Source: Isoetes taiwanensis (taxonomy: Eukaryota; Streptophyta; Lycopodiopsida; Isoetales; Isoetaceae). From it: a DNA stretch of 64,000 nt. A program made the translations under genes and the position numbers. Of the stretch, positions 51,776 through 62,038 are shown piece by piece (position 1 is the first letter of the stretch; each line of letters opens with the position of its first letter). The stretch lies in NCBI GenBank assembly GCA_021234155.1, contig JAJEKV010000052.1, positions 9,875,284-9,939,283 of the forward strand, in the 5' to 3' direction. The notes below the pieces were generated by a model. It was given only the letters and a program-made list of their open reading frames with translations, did no database searches and was not told the origin of the DNA.

Positions 51776-51988
51776 AGGGCAAAACCCAAAACAAAGGCAA
51801 CAAGGAAAAGGGAGAAGGGGAAAAGAAGGGAGAAGTGGGTAAAAAAAAAGGAAACAAAATAGAGAAGGGAAAAGAAGACGGTAGGAAAACCAAGGAAAAA
51901 AAGGAAAAGCAAAAAGGAAAGTGTATATAGAAATGAGGAAAAAGGGAAATCTGGATAGAGCAAAAAAAGCAAAGGAAAAGGAAGGGTG
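51776..51988. repeat. second, shorter polypurine tract
   Basis: About 210 bases of A/G-rich plus strand with GGGAGAAGGGGAAAAG-like runs, similar in style to the satellite at 38.75-40.18 kb but more interrupted. The minus-strand Phe/Pro/Ser/Leu-rich frames (to 110 residues) are artefacts. It ends about 115 bases before a Helitron 3' hairpin. Confidence 0.85.
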
Positions 51989-52102
51989 TCGAATGCACAA
52001 AACTTAAAGCTCAAAGAATGTCGGGCTTGGTTTCTATTATATTAGATTTATGAGAAGGAGTCCGAGCTGAACAGGTTTTTGCCACACAAGTTTCCAACTT
52101 AT

Positions 52103-52130
52103 GCCCAGCAACGCTGGGCACCATTACTAG
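52103..52130 (+). mobile_element. Helitron 3' terminus, same family as at 38.1 kb
   Basis: The stem is GCCCAGC-AAC-GCTGGGC, followed by ACCATTA and CTAG, then T. It differs from the 38.1-kb copy only by a paired A-T for G-C change in the stem. The body extends left, and may include the polypurine tract. The 5' end was not found. Confidence 0.8.
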
Positions 52131-52296
52131 TAGATATATATGATCGTAGCACTTTGGGATGAAAATATATATGCATCTTATTGTTGTTATGTTTAACATT
52201 GGGTGGTTGTTTCTGGGAGGCTTGTGTGTTTCTAGGTTTTAGCCGAAATCTAGAAAGCCAATAATATGTGGTCATTGTCTAATAACATATAAAGTA

Positions 52297-52320
52297 CTAG
52301 AAACGATGCCCAGTATTGTT
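52297..52320 (-). mobile_element. Helitron-like 3' terminus, minus orientation
   Basis: On the minus strand, ACTGGGCATCGTTTCTAG followed by TA resembles a Helitron 3' end, though the hairpin is weak. Together with the end at 52130 it makes a tail-to-tail pair separated by 166 bases. The body would extend right. Confidence 0.45.
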
Positions 52321-52785
52321 GGACATAAGCTAACCAGAACTAGGAATGTTCAATCTTTCTTTGCCTCGATGCTCCCATTGTCTGTGGGTCGCACAAGCTT
52401 TTTTAATGCAATGCTCTGACAGCCGCAACGGAGCTACTACTTTCTGGCAATCTCCATTCTTCATCCAATCAACTTCTTGTAGAAGCCCTCCCATGGGCTT
52501 CACTAGAAAATTCATAGCAATGGCAATGGCAGCAAAATTCATAACTGCTTAGCTGGAAACTATTCGCTTGGAGCTGCTCCATCGGCCGTCACTGGCAATC
52601 AAGTTGGATTCTATTGTTAGTCGATGTTTGAAGCAGATCGATGTTTAAAAATACCTATCTATCTATCTTTTTAAAAAGTCACATTGGCCTTCTAAAAGAT
52701 ATAGAAGGTCTTTGCCCATTTTAGATTGCACATTTTCCTTATTTAGGTTTTCTCGTGGATGGGCTTTGCCCCCGAAGTTTTGTTT
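52321..52785. other. non-coding, possibly Helitron body
   Basis: Short frames in both directions (52330-52552) have no family motif. If the minus-oriented end at 52297 is real, this stretch is its terminal part. Confidence 0.3.
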
Positions 52786-52789
52786 GGGG

Positions 52790-52874
52790 TTACACCCCTC
52801 TTTCATGTACTGGTCCCATAACCCGATTGGGTTTCCGTGGACGTTAAAAAATCTTCTTCTTCTTCTTCTTCTTA
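52790..52874 (+). mobile_element. 3' end of an interspersed repeat with (TCT)n tail
   Basis: The sequence ACTGGTCCCATAACC, then TTTCCGTGGACGTTAAAAA, ends in a run of TCT units. A related copy at 55185-55261 carries the same phrases but an ATTCT tail. A conserved end plus a variable microsatellite tail is typical of LINE or SINE 3' ends primed by target DNA. Confidence 0.65.
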
Positions 52875-53218
52875 TTTATAAAGCATGTTATGTCGTGTTT
52901 TTTATTTTTGGTGATTTGGGTATTTTTTTCTAATGCCACAATATATAGCACAATAAAAGGGGGTTTCCTTTGTGTTTTTTGTCTTTGTCTTTTTTTTTTA
53001 TTAGAACTTTTGTGTTGGCCTTTTAAAAAATAGAAGGCATGTATCGATTTTACATTGATTTTTTTTTTTTCTTATAAAGCATGCAATAGGATCTCACCGC
53101 CTTTTTGTTCTTTTTATTTTAGTGACTTAGATTTTTTTTCTTCTAACAATAGTTTGCCACAAAAATCTTTTTTTTTTTTTAGCACACCATTTCAACCAAG
53201 CCTTACAGCCTTTTCTTT
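52875..53218. other. T-rich non-coding DNA
   Basis: Many long T runs and no gene. Confidence 0.6.
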
Positions 53219-53350
53219 GCAATTCTAGCCTATCCAGATATCACGTCCACATGACCAAAAGATAATATGGCATTAGCATACCGGGCAATTCTAGCCTATC
53301 TACGTATCACGTCCACATCACCAAAAAATGATATGGCATTAGCTTTCACC
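53219..53350. repeat. tandem duplication of a 66-base unit
   Basis: The unit GCAATTCTAGCCTAT...GGCATTAGC occurs at 53219-53284 and 53285-53350, with a handful of substitutions. Confidence 0.9.
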
Positions 53351-53578
53351 GTTAGATTTCCTTTTTCATAAATCTAGGGCCAAAGAAAAATTAAAAATCC
53401 GAAAAAAATGGATGTGAGATGGAGAAGGCCACCGAAAAACCTCCTCCTACATCGAACTTGTGCTTTTGCTTTTTCTGTCCACTCACTTTCGGTCGATTAG
53501 CCAAAGATATGGGTCCATTCCGGTAAAAGCCTCCTCTTTCTTCTCACTTCCATTTGTCGTCTTTTATATGTTCCCGCT

Positions 53579-54002
53579 GTTGGGAGGCCCAGATCTTCAA
53601 GTATTTTCCAGACCTACACTTGTTTGAGACCAACAGAGTCGGATTTCCAACAGCCTCTTTGGAGGCCCCCCTGCGTTTTTGGTTTCATGTCTAGAGCATA
53701 GGAACAGACTTCTTGTTTCCAGATGCTTTCTTAAGAAGGTAAGCAATCTTGACGCTCTTTTCTTCTGTCTGGGCAAATCCTCGTATCCTGATATATGCCA
53801 AGGACGTGGCAAAAGGCTTTAGGCCTTTTTGGGCCTTTGGGACCTTTGGGCTTTTGTCCAAAGGAGGCTTTGGTCCAAAGAGGGACCAAAGGGGCGTGCA
53901 TGCTATATAGTTGCTCGGGGGAGAGCTCTGGGGGAGCTGTGTTTTGGCTGAGAGCTCGTGGTTGGGTGGTGAGATAGCATGCCACGTCAACTGTCTGTTT
54001 TA
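53579..54002 (+). mobile_element. probable LTR with adjoining primer-binding site (broken element)
   Basis: A TGTTGGGAGGCCC start (53579) and a following TGGTATCAGAGC (54003-54014), the usual initiator-Met-tRNA primer-binding site of plant LTR elements, mark this as a likely 5' LTR on the plus strand. It contains GCCTTTGGG-type internal repetition near 53820-53890. The exact 3' edge and the partner LTR were not found. The start differs from the gypsy LTRs further right, so it is a separate element. Confidence 0.55.
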
Positions 54003-54014
54003 GTGGTATCAGAG

Positions 54015-54505
54015 CATTAGGTTTCGATGGGTGTTCCATTAGATATGGGATTGGTGCTTACACAAGTAACTCCAAGCAAGGCATATTCATGGTTGTTCTG
54101 TTGTGGATTTTGTAGATCCCGACTTGTGTTTGGCACAACGAGTATGAATTCTAGTATGGCTAAACTATGCTTTGTAGCTGGGTTCTGGCCTTGGCAAGCA
54201 TAGAGCTATGCATATAAGATAATGAAGTTTTTGTCTTAAAGTACTTAAAATATGTCCCTTGGTTTATGACCTTGTGGAGATATTCTTAAGAAGGTAAATA
54301 ATCCTAAGGAATGTGTGGATGTTAATGATATAGATAAGGAACGGCCAAGGCCAAGGCCAAGGCCAGGTCTATGTCATATCTTATTTAGAAGACACACTCT
54401 AGAACAAGTATATGCCATGAAAGTTACCTCATGACATAAAGGAAAAAGTTACACGTTATGAATAAAGGCAAGAAAAGGTTGTCCACAAAGGGGAGCCTTT
54501 ATTGG

Positions 54506-54540
<35 letters not shown>

Positions 54541-55180
54541 TAAGGGCACGTGATTCCTTTGGTGGCAAAGTATTCATTTTGATGGCAAAGGGGTAGACTA
54601 ATTGATAAGGAATAGTCTAGGCCAAAGATGTCTTTACGTGAGTGTTCAAAACTAAAAATTACGACGTGCCATATTAAAGTTAAACGACATGACACGAAGA
54701 TAAAAGTTAAAAGATATGAATAAAGGTACATAAAGGACGTCCACAAAGAGGGGCCTTTACACATGTATTCATTGTGGTGCTTTATATACCAAAAGGGGGA
54801 CTTAGTGCCTACAAAGACAATAATAACACGTCTATATTAAGGTCAAGCATGTTGGTTGTACAACTCAAAAGCCCATGCTTAAAGGAGGACATGATAGTTG
54901 GCACCAATTTTTGGACTATTTTTTTCTGAGTTGCCCTGCTTTTGAGATAGTCCGGAATCATTTTTTAACCTTAGCATTACATTCCACGCTTCCACAACTT
55001 CTCAGAACACCATCTGTGCATGACTTGGCATTATACATACTTGAGGTTCTAGATGAACGTCTTCAATTACTGAGCCCTCAGTAGTCATTATCTCCGATTG
55101 TCTAGTATCATCATTACTGCAAAGGTTTTTCCCTTGAAAACCTTTCGAGGCAGGGGTTTTTTAATCCTAGTAGTAATGAT
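54015..55180 (+). mobile_element. leader-like DNA after the primer-binding site, with a diverged tandem repeat
   Basis: Two related blocks (about 54330-54505 and 54604-54770) share GATAAGGAA, AAAGTTA, ATGAATAAAGG, and GTCCACAAAG followed by GGGGCCTTTA-like phrases, at a period near 270 bases. Between them is a 29-base A run (54510-54538). CCAAGG triplets occur at 54346-54365. No coding domain is seen. Confidence 0.4.
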
Positions 55181-55184
55181 TGTA

Positions 55185-55261
55185 CTAGCCCATTGTATGG
55201 GTCCCATGACCTATTGGTCTCCGTGGACGTTAAAAATCCTATTCTATTCTATTCTATTCTC
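55185..55261 (+). mobile_element. 3' end of an interspersed repeat with (ATTCT)n tail
   Basis: Related to 52790-52874: GGTCCCATGACC, then GTCTCCGTGGACGTTAAAAA, then four ATTCT units. Confidence 0.6.
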
Positions 55262-55499
55262 ACTCCAAAGACCCTCATGTTTCCATTGATGCTCCCTTTG
55301 AGACATAGAACATATATATGTCTATTCTCGGACAAAGGGGACAAAAGTGGCATGAGCATAGGGTTATGGTATTCGACCCTACATGATAGAGGTAGCAACA
55401 GAAAAGCATTCTGGCTATTTGAGTTTTGGATTGCCTAAGTTATCTCTTAGATCCACAATATCCTCAAAGTCAGTAGGATTTAGTTGTCTTTCTTAGTAT

Positions 55500-57579
55500 T
55501 TTATTTGGTCCTGTAATGCAGGGCAGTCTCCCTCTGGTGTGTGGTTGTGGTTGGTGATGCTTAGGTTGTCTCCAAGGAATGGGTGTTACGAGTTTCATCC
55601 TTTAGTTGATTGGATTACTAGTATCCTTGGGTTAGCCTTGGCTAGCAGGAGCAGACCTTTGAAGTTGTTATTCTAACCCCATTCCAATAGTCTATAGTTT
55701 GGCAATGAAAACTCGTTCTGTGTAGTTGGTGGTTTTGCATCCTAAGTCTAGTGCATCTTCATTTAATGAGTGTCAAACTGTCTTTTTGTAATATTTTGTC
55801 TTATTCCTAGAAAAGAATTGCCTAATCAAGCTCCTTCTTTGGAGAATGCATGGCCAACAAAACAAAATTCTACACCACTTGATGAGTTCCTTCAAACCGA
55901 TTGATCTCGCTATAGTTTTTCACCTTTGGTGCTCCCTGCCTTGTTGGTAAAAAAAAAAAGATAGTTCTTGGCGTCAAAGTTCCAAGGTGCCAAAGTTTTT
56001 TTTAGTCGTTTTGATCTTAAGTCTGGGTATTGGCAACTTAAAATTGCACCTGAAGATCTGCCTAAGACTGTGTTTCGAACAATGTTTTGACATTATGAGT
56101 TTTTAGTCATGCCATTTGGACTTACAAATGCGCCAGCTTCTTTTGCGAGACTAATGGGGCGTATATTTGAGGATGTGCATGGGAGTTATGTTGTCATTTT
56201 CTTTAACGACATATTGGTTTCCAGTAAGTCCAAGGCAGACTGTTATTTGCATTTGAAAGGGGTCTTTCGTTGACTGAGGGACTGTAAATCCTAAGAAAAA
56301 GAATCTTTTTCCAATCGAAAATTGAAGGTCATATCGTTTGCACTGAGGGTCTTAAAGTTGATCCTAGTATAGTACAAACAATTGTGGATTGACCTGCACT
56401 GGCCGCCTTGTTGCATTACGTTCCTTTTTGGGCTTATGCAGTTATTATAGGAAGTTTGTACAGAATTTTGCTTGTTTAGCTTTAGATTTATATTTGTTGC
56501 TACGAAAAGATGTTCCTTTCCAATGGAATCATAATCATCACTTCGCTTTCCAAGTTTTAAAGGATGCCATGGTTCCCATTCTACGTTTGCCAAAGTTTGG
56601 ACCACCTTACTTGTTCTGTGTTGATGCAAGTGGTATGGTTTTGGTGTTTTGATGCGTGATGGTCATCCTATTGCTTATCGGGGTCAAGTTTGTTTTGACG
56701 GGAAAGTAGATACACTATTATGATAAAGAATTTAGCCGCCATCATGCTTTGAAAGTGTGGCCACTATCTTTAGGGTCGACGGTCATACTTTTGACCACCA
56801 GAGCATTAGGCGCTCGTAAAGGAAATTGAAATGGGTTGCTTTTATGCAGCAATATGATTTCTCAGTGGACTATCGCCGGGATAAAGAGAAGGTTGTCGCG
56901 GATGCTTTAAGTAGGCATTATGCAATTTGTTCTCTTCTATAGCAACAATCCAACCATTTAGAGGAAATGAAGCCATTGTATACCACTGACCATGATTATA
57001 CGTGATATTTGGTTATTGGCTCAAAGTGGCAATGCATATGGATATAAGATCGTTAATGGGTTCTTGTATAAAGGTCCAAAGCTATGCATTGATCGTGACT
57101 TTAGATTCTTAGGAAGGATCATGATGCACCTAACTGGGTCATCGTGGCATGGGGGCTTATCTTTTAAAAGATTAAACCATATTTTGTGTGGTTTGGATTG
57201 TAGAGAGATGTCTTCATTTCTATTAGTCATTGTGTGACTTGCTAATGGATAAAGAAAGCGAACAAGAAGCCTCTTGGTGTTCGTTTATCCTTACGTATTC
57301 AGGAAGCGAAGTGGACGCCCAATTGCTATAGATGTTATTGTTGGGTTCCTCACAAGAATATTGGCAATTGGATGGTTGTTTAAACAATTTGAATAAGTTG
57401 GTGGCTTATACCGCAGCCTACGCCTTTATCAAGAAGATGTTTAGGCTACATAGATTGCCCATGTTGTATCTAATTATAATACGGGTATACCAAGAAATGG
57501 GGTAAGGCATTATTTATGCAGTTGGGAACTGAGTAAGGTTCTCTATTACATAAACTGATGGACAACCTGAGGTGGTGAA
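55500..57579 (+). mobile_element. Ty3/gypsy pol region (broken)
   Basis: Plus-strand frames show reverse transcriptase (FDLKSGYWQLKIAPED near 56005-56055, then HYEFLVMPFGLTNAPASF near 56090-56145, then an FNDILV form of the catalytic block near 56200), an RNase H tail (DYRRDKEKVVADALSRHY near 56868-56925), and an integrase remnant ending in TDGQPEVVN (to 57579). This order is that of Ty3/gypsy elements. There are many breaks and the copy is dead. It is followed directly by an LTR-like copy. Confidence 0.9.
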
Positions 57580-57882
57580 TGTGACGTTCCATGTATTTAT
57601 ACTGGATACGTATAAATAATATACGGACACATCACCAAGTAAAGGTACGCCACCATGGGGTAGTTTGACATTGACTTAAAAGGGATTAATTTAGCTATGC
57701 TAAATTAAACCATTAAGGATAATTATCCAATTAATTGAAATCCATCAAGAGGAGCTTGACCCCTAGTTAGCTGAGCCCACCCTTGCCAAGCACCCACCTT
57801 TACCTTTTACCGGTGTCAGAGCCGAGCGCCAAGTCCGTAGAAGATGGAAGCACCAAATGACAACGGATCCAGCAGGAACTCA
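57580..57882 (+). mobile_element. LTR-start copy 1 (partial)
   Basis: Starts TGTGACGTTCCATGTATTTA and matches the start of the LTR at 58262 over most of its length, with a central segment missing relative to it. It joins the integrase remnant without a polypurine tract, which suggests recombination or a nested event. Confidence 0.8.
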
Positions 57883-58247
57883 GGTCCCTTCAACCACAAT
57901 CTAATTATATTATTCATATATACTGATATATTGACATGTGCAAAGCGAAGGGGTTGACCAACATGCATAGAGGGCTACCGATGGCCCGACTTTTTCCAGA
58001 TCCGCTTTTGTTCACGTGTGTTAATTTTCCTTGTTATGATGTTTTGCAATGGGACTTCAGTCCTTAGACTCTTTTTTTTTATGATAAGTCGTAAAAATGC
58101 ACCTTGGTGCTTGTCCTCCGTTATATTTTTGAACTTCAATGTATTATCATCCTGCGGTAATGAGTTATCTTCCTTTCTTAAGTACTTCTATTTCAGTTCT
58201 TCGATTAACTAACTTTGGTTAACTAACCCCACGCCGAGGATGATTAT
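57883..58247 (+). mobile_element. gypsy 3' internal non-coding segment
   Basis: AT-rich DNA between LTR-start copy 1 and the polypurine tract of the next LTR. No coding is recognised. Confidence 0.5.
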
Positions 58248-58251
58248 TTCT

Positions 58252-58261
58252 AGGGGGAGAA
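58252..58261 (+). other. polypurine tract before LTR
   Basis: AGGGGGAGAA directly precedes the TGTGACG start of the LTR, as expected for the plus-strand primer of an LTR element. Confidence 0.8.
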
Positions 58262-59837
58262 TGTGACGTTCCATGTATTTATATGGGATGCACGATAAAT
58301 AATATACGGACCGTCGCCACCAAAGAAAGGTACGCCACCATGGGGTAGTTTGACATTGACTTAAAAGGGATTAATTTAGCTATGCTAAATTAAACCATTA
58401 AAGGATAATTATCCAATTAATTGAATAATGCTAATTGGCTATTTAGGGGCCACCGCCTAATTAATTGCCAGCATGGGAAGTTCCAATTTGGGTCATCAAC
58501 TTGACCCCTAGCCCCCGATTGACTCCCAAAAATCGATCAAGAGGAGGCAGCTGAGCCCACCTTGCCAAGCACCTTTACCTGTGTGTCCAGAGCTGAGCGC
58601 CAAGTCCAGAGAAGATGGAAGCACCAAATGACAACGGATCCAGCAGGAACTCACGTGGGTGGTTAGTATAGCTTGAGAATTCTAGGGTAGCCCACATTTG
58701 GGCACTTGCCGTGTTGTTTCGTCTGCTGTTCTCTACGTGCTTTACTTGTAGGAACTAACCCTTGATTGTAAAGGTGAGTTCTCTTTATTTCTAATTTGGT
58801 CTTGCTCTTAAAGGATGGATTGATAGTTCTTTGCATAGTATTAGCCTCGAAATGGGGAATTAAGGGGGTAGAGACCTCGAGCCATGGTAGTAGTATACCC
58901 TAGGTTGATCCTCAGATTTCCCATTTGATGCGCTCAGGCACAAGAGACCACCGAGTCGTGGATGCTATGGAATTGCTTAGCAACCGCATAAAGGGACGCA
59001 GCGGTGACGTGGGGTGGGGTCTTGCCACGAACATAAAAGGCTCCCGACTCCTGATGGGCTAGGCCCGATAGCCGGCCGCGTGAGAGGGCCGGGTATGGGT
59101 CCGACACTCCCCTGGGTGCGAGGTGTGACCCGTATGGGGCACCCCGTGTTTTGAGTAGATTTAGGGTGAGTAAGTCCGCACGGATGAGGGGGTCGCTGAT
59201 GTGGCACGTATTCTTAGCTCACCCATGGAACCACCGTGATCCCGAAGGGGACACTTCCCCACCTGCCCATCGGACGAGGCTTCATGAACCCCGAGTAGGC
59301 TCGAAAGGGTGATACCTTGAGTCTCAAGGTGTCCTAAAAGGCTATAGTGACGCTTTATAGCATGATTGGACTCATCCGCAAAGTGTGCATGAGGGGCGGA
59401 TGGAGTGGACAACCCTAGCCGATGTTCTATGCCAGCCAACGCCATGTCAAGATTCTACCGCTGATCTCTTGAGACCTAGCCGCCGGCCGACATCCTCACC
59501 GGAGTTGGAGAGCGGGGTAGAACCATGGGTTTGGGTGTTTTTCCTTAGTATTAAATGCATATTCTTTGTTGTTGTCACTTGATGGATGTGCCACCCCTCG
59601 GTGGTGGTAAATTATGATATGATTATGCTGTGCTAACCTTGTATTCACGCTTCAGCGACGAGGAGCTCCATTGAAGGCGCTGGCTTTAATGACCCCTCAG
59701 GTCCTTCACCGAGCATCTTCATAGATGGCCCGAAAGTTAGACGGGAGGGCCCCGCCATGGTGAGTTGGTTGCCATGGGAGGGGAAAGTCCCCGATATATA
59801 TACGCCCGAAAGGTCGATATGTTCAGGGAGCGCCACA
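58262..59837 (+). mobile_element. gypsy LTR, about 1.58 kb, looks complete
   Basis: The LTR starts TGTGACG and ends CGCCACA, a near-palindromic pair of LTR ends. The left third is AT-rich with TTAATTAATTG-like phrases and the right two thirds are GC-rich, a pattern known from plant chromovirus-type LTRs. A polypurine tract lies on its left. A primer-binding-like TGGTATCGTGAGCC (59842-59855) lies on its right. Short frames inside are not genes. Confidence 0.75.
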
Positions 59838-59841
59838 AAGC

Positions 59842-59855
59842 TGGTATCGTGAGCC
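59842..59855 (+). other. primer-binding-like site
   Basis: TGGTATCGTGAGCC, four bases after the LTR end, resembles the initiator-Met-tRNA PBS with a few changes. Confidence 0.5.
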
Positions 59856-61476
59856 GCGGATTTCGATCGGCCAAAATCATAGAATCGACCAAACCCCAAC
59901 TCGCTAGTTCGGTAGTTAGGTGGGAGTTTAAGCTAGTGTGATTGTTTAGCTATTTGATGTTGGTTCGGTGGCTAGGTTGAAGTAGTAGGTTGTAAGTTTT
60001 AAGAAGTTTAGGGCAACCGGAGGCCCCAAGCTTGGAGGGGCTATAAATTTTGTAGGTAGTTCAGATGAAGGAGAAAAGGATTCCAATGGATCGGCATACC
60101 CAAAACCCTAGGAGGGTCAACAACAGCGGAAGGAGTCAAGAGGGGGGCCCAAAGTCAAGAGGGGCCCGCTTTTGCTTTTATTGATTTAAATGGTGGTAGG
60201 AGCTGGTGGAATGCAACGCCGCCCGACCGCATTCATCGCGTGGAATTCCGGGCCCGAAAGTCAACCCGGCGCCGCTTTGCTTTTCCTCGACCCCCCGCCG
60301 GTAGGAGCCGTGGCTTAGAATACGATTCGGCGCGGGCCGTATTTCCGGCATTTCAGCCAGATAATGTTTGTTAAAAAAAAAAACCCCAAGAAAACTTTTT
60401 AAAAAATTTTTAAAAGTTAGGGGCGATTAACTTTTTCCCTTCTTGCCTTAAAAGCGCCACTCCTTAAGATCGGGCGCCCGCCAGCCACCGGGACTGACCC
60501 CGTTTTGCCTCCACCCGGTCCTTCGCTACCCCTAGCCCTCACTACAGCCTTCCCTAATCGCCAAAGCGCCCTACCGTATTTGCCTTAGACACCACCATAG
60601 TCATGGCCAACACCAAAATCTTGTGGACCCAGCTACCCTTACCATAGCTTTCGGATCAATGCCTTCATCGCCCGGCCACATGGCTCCGGGACCCGCTTTC
60701 GATTGACATACTTTTGGATGAGTTGGTAAACAGGATTTATAGCAACGATTTTAATGAATACCCTATCCAATCTACCATTACCGGGCGGGTTTATGGTGAG
60801 GTTGAATCTCCCTTTCTTACACCATGGCCGAAAGCAACTTTGATCTAGTTATGATGTTGATTAAGTTCTACCCTCCCGAATGTGAAGGACATACCGAGGA
60901 GGAGGACATAAGGAAAGAGGCCGACCGTATCCGGAACTTGGCCAGGGAGGATGATCGCAGGGAGGTGGAACGAGCCGATACGGCGGCTCGAGGTAGGGAA
61001 TACAGGTACCTAGGGGATGGAGTCGCCGTCATAGATGGCAGGGCCATCGAGATTCCCCCATACCAATGGCATGAAGCTTCCCAGAGCTTCACGTGGGGAG
61101 AGAAACCGACATCGGCGATAGATTATTTAACCATCTATTCGTGATAGATATGAACCAAATGACCCAACCCGGTACCATGCTGAACTCCTCCGCCGCATTG
61201 TAGAGCGACGGTACAATGAGGTTGAGGAAGACCTTCCGGGAAGAGCAGGAGAGGATCCAAAAGGAAAAGGAGGGTACGGCCCGACAAGAACAAGCAGTAG
61301 ACAAAGTAGGTGATGGGGTACCAAAAGACGAAAGCAGGGGCCAAACCCAACGGAGCATACGACCATTAAACACCGGAGGAAATTGTGAGCGGAAGTCCGC
61401 AGCCAAGACAAGGAAAAAGTTGAAGACCGCTTGAAAGCGGGGAAGAACGCCGCCTTCCTGTAGACAGAGCGGGTGG
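59856..61476 (+). mobile_element. GC-rich internal region with unfamiliar coding remnants
   Basis: After a leader with a degenerate direct repeat (60190 and 60298) and a poly-A/T patch (60365-60415), a 106-residue frame (60824-61144) begins MAESNFDLVMMLIKFYPPEC and is rich in Glu/Arg/Asp. It is followed by a charged, coiled-coil-like stretch (FREEQERIQKEKEG near 61230-61275). I do not recognise these. They could be gag-like, but no zinc knuckle is seen. Overall the region appears broken. Confidence 0.45.
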
Positions 61477-61850
61477 ATGCCTCGCCCCGGCCCGGGGCCA
61501 GGAGCCAAGACGATCCGGGGGGCTCAAGGGGCCGCCTCCCAATCCCCGCTTCCACAAAGGAAGCCCCACCCAGATAGACTGGGCATCGGGCCTTCTGAGA
61601 TCCGAAGTTTTAAGTTCACGCAACTTCGACATAATGGAAGCTCCCCTTTCAAAGGTTGGTTCGAGAGACGCCCAAGAGTTTAAAACCGACCTCCGCTTCC
61701 GCACTTTTGCCATCCCGGGGCCCAAGAGGCCGCGAGGCCTACCTGGTGGCACTCTTTGGTGATGCCAATCTTTGCGCTATCCACGCAAAGAGGGTCACCA
61801 TAATGCCAAAGGATTTAGCCCTCGCCCGCAGGATTCGGAGAGAGCGTCCT
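61477..61850 (+). pseudogene. degenerate histone H3 sequence
   Basis: The C-terminal half is unmistakable. [18 protein letters not shown] (histone-fold helix 2) is followed by KRVTIMPKD and [12 protein letters not shown], against H3's [27 protein letters not shown] and IQLARRIRGERA. Upstream come [15 protein letters not shown] and a KPHPDR...SEIRSF stretch corresponding to H3's KPHRxRPGTVALREIR. The N-tail is hardly recognisable. The match is spread over more than one frame and the usual stop after ERA is absent, so it is not a working H3 gene. The KTDLRF block, without a longer loop 1, argues for a canonical H3 origin and not CENH3. It lies in GC-rich DNA to the right of an LTR, either as an older host pseudogene or as captured sequence. 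Confidence 0.85.
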
Positions 61851-62038
61851 AAGCAAATTTTGCAGGATATTTGCATTGTAAATATTTTTTTGATATTAAA
61901 TAAAAATTTACCTTTTGTTTTGTATTGAGTACGAAAATGCTGATGTCAGCATAAATAAAAGTGTTAAAAAGGATCTTCAAAGTTTCATTTCATTTGTTCA
62001 TATCTGTTTTTCTTCCTCCCTCCTCCATTCTAGCGCCC
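61851..62038 (+). other. AT-rich, intron-like separator
   Basis: GC content drops sharply for about 180 bases and the stretch ends in a pyrimidine-rich TCTTCCTCCCTCC and TTCTAG just before an ATG at 62039. It looks like an intron or a short promoter between GC-rich coding blocks. Confidence 0.4.

Noticed and set aside
51668-52014. Minus-strand frames of 74-110 residues, Phe/Leu/Ser/Pro-rich.
   Set aside because: Same compositional artefact in the smaller polypurine tract.
61656-61928. CENH3 (centromeric histone) as the identity of the H3 relic.
   Set aside because: Loop 1 is not extended and the KTDLRF and [16 protein letters not shown] blocks match canonical H3. CENH3 usually departs at these positions.
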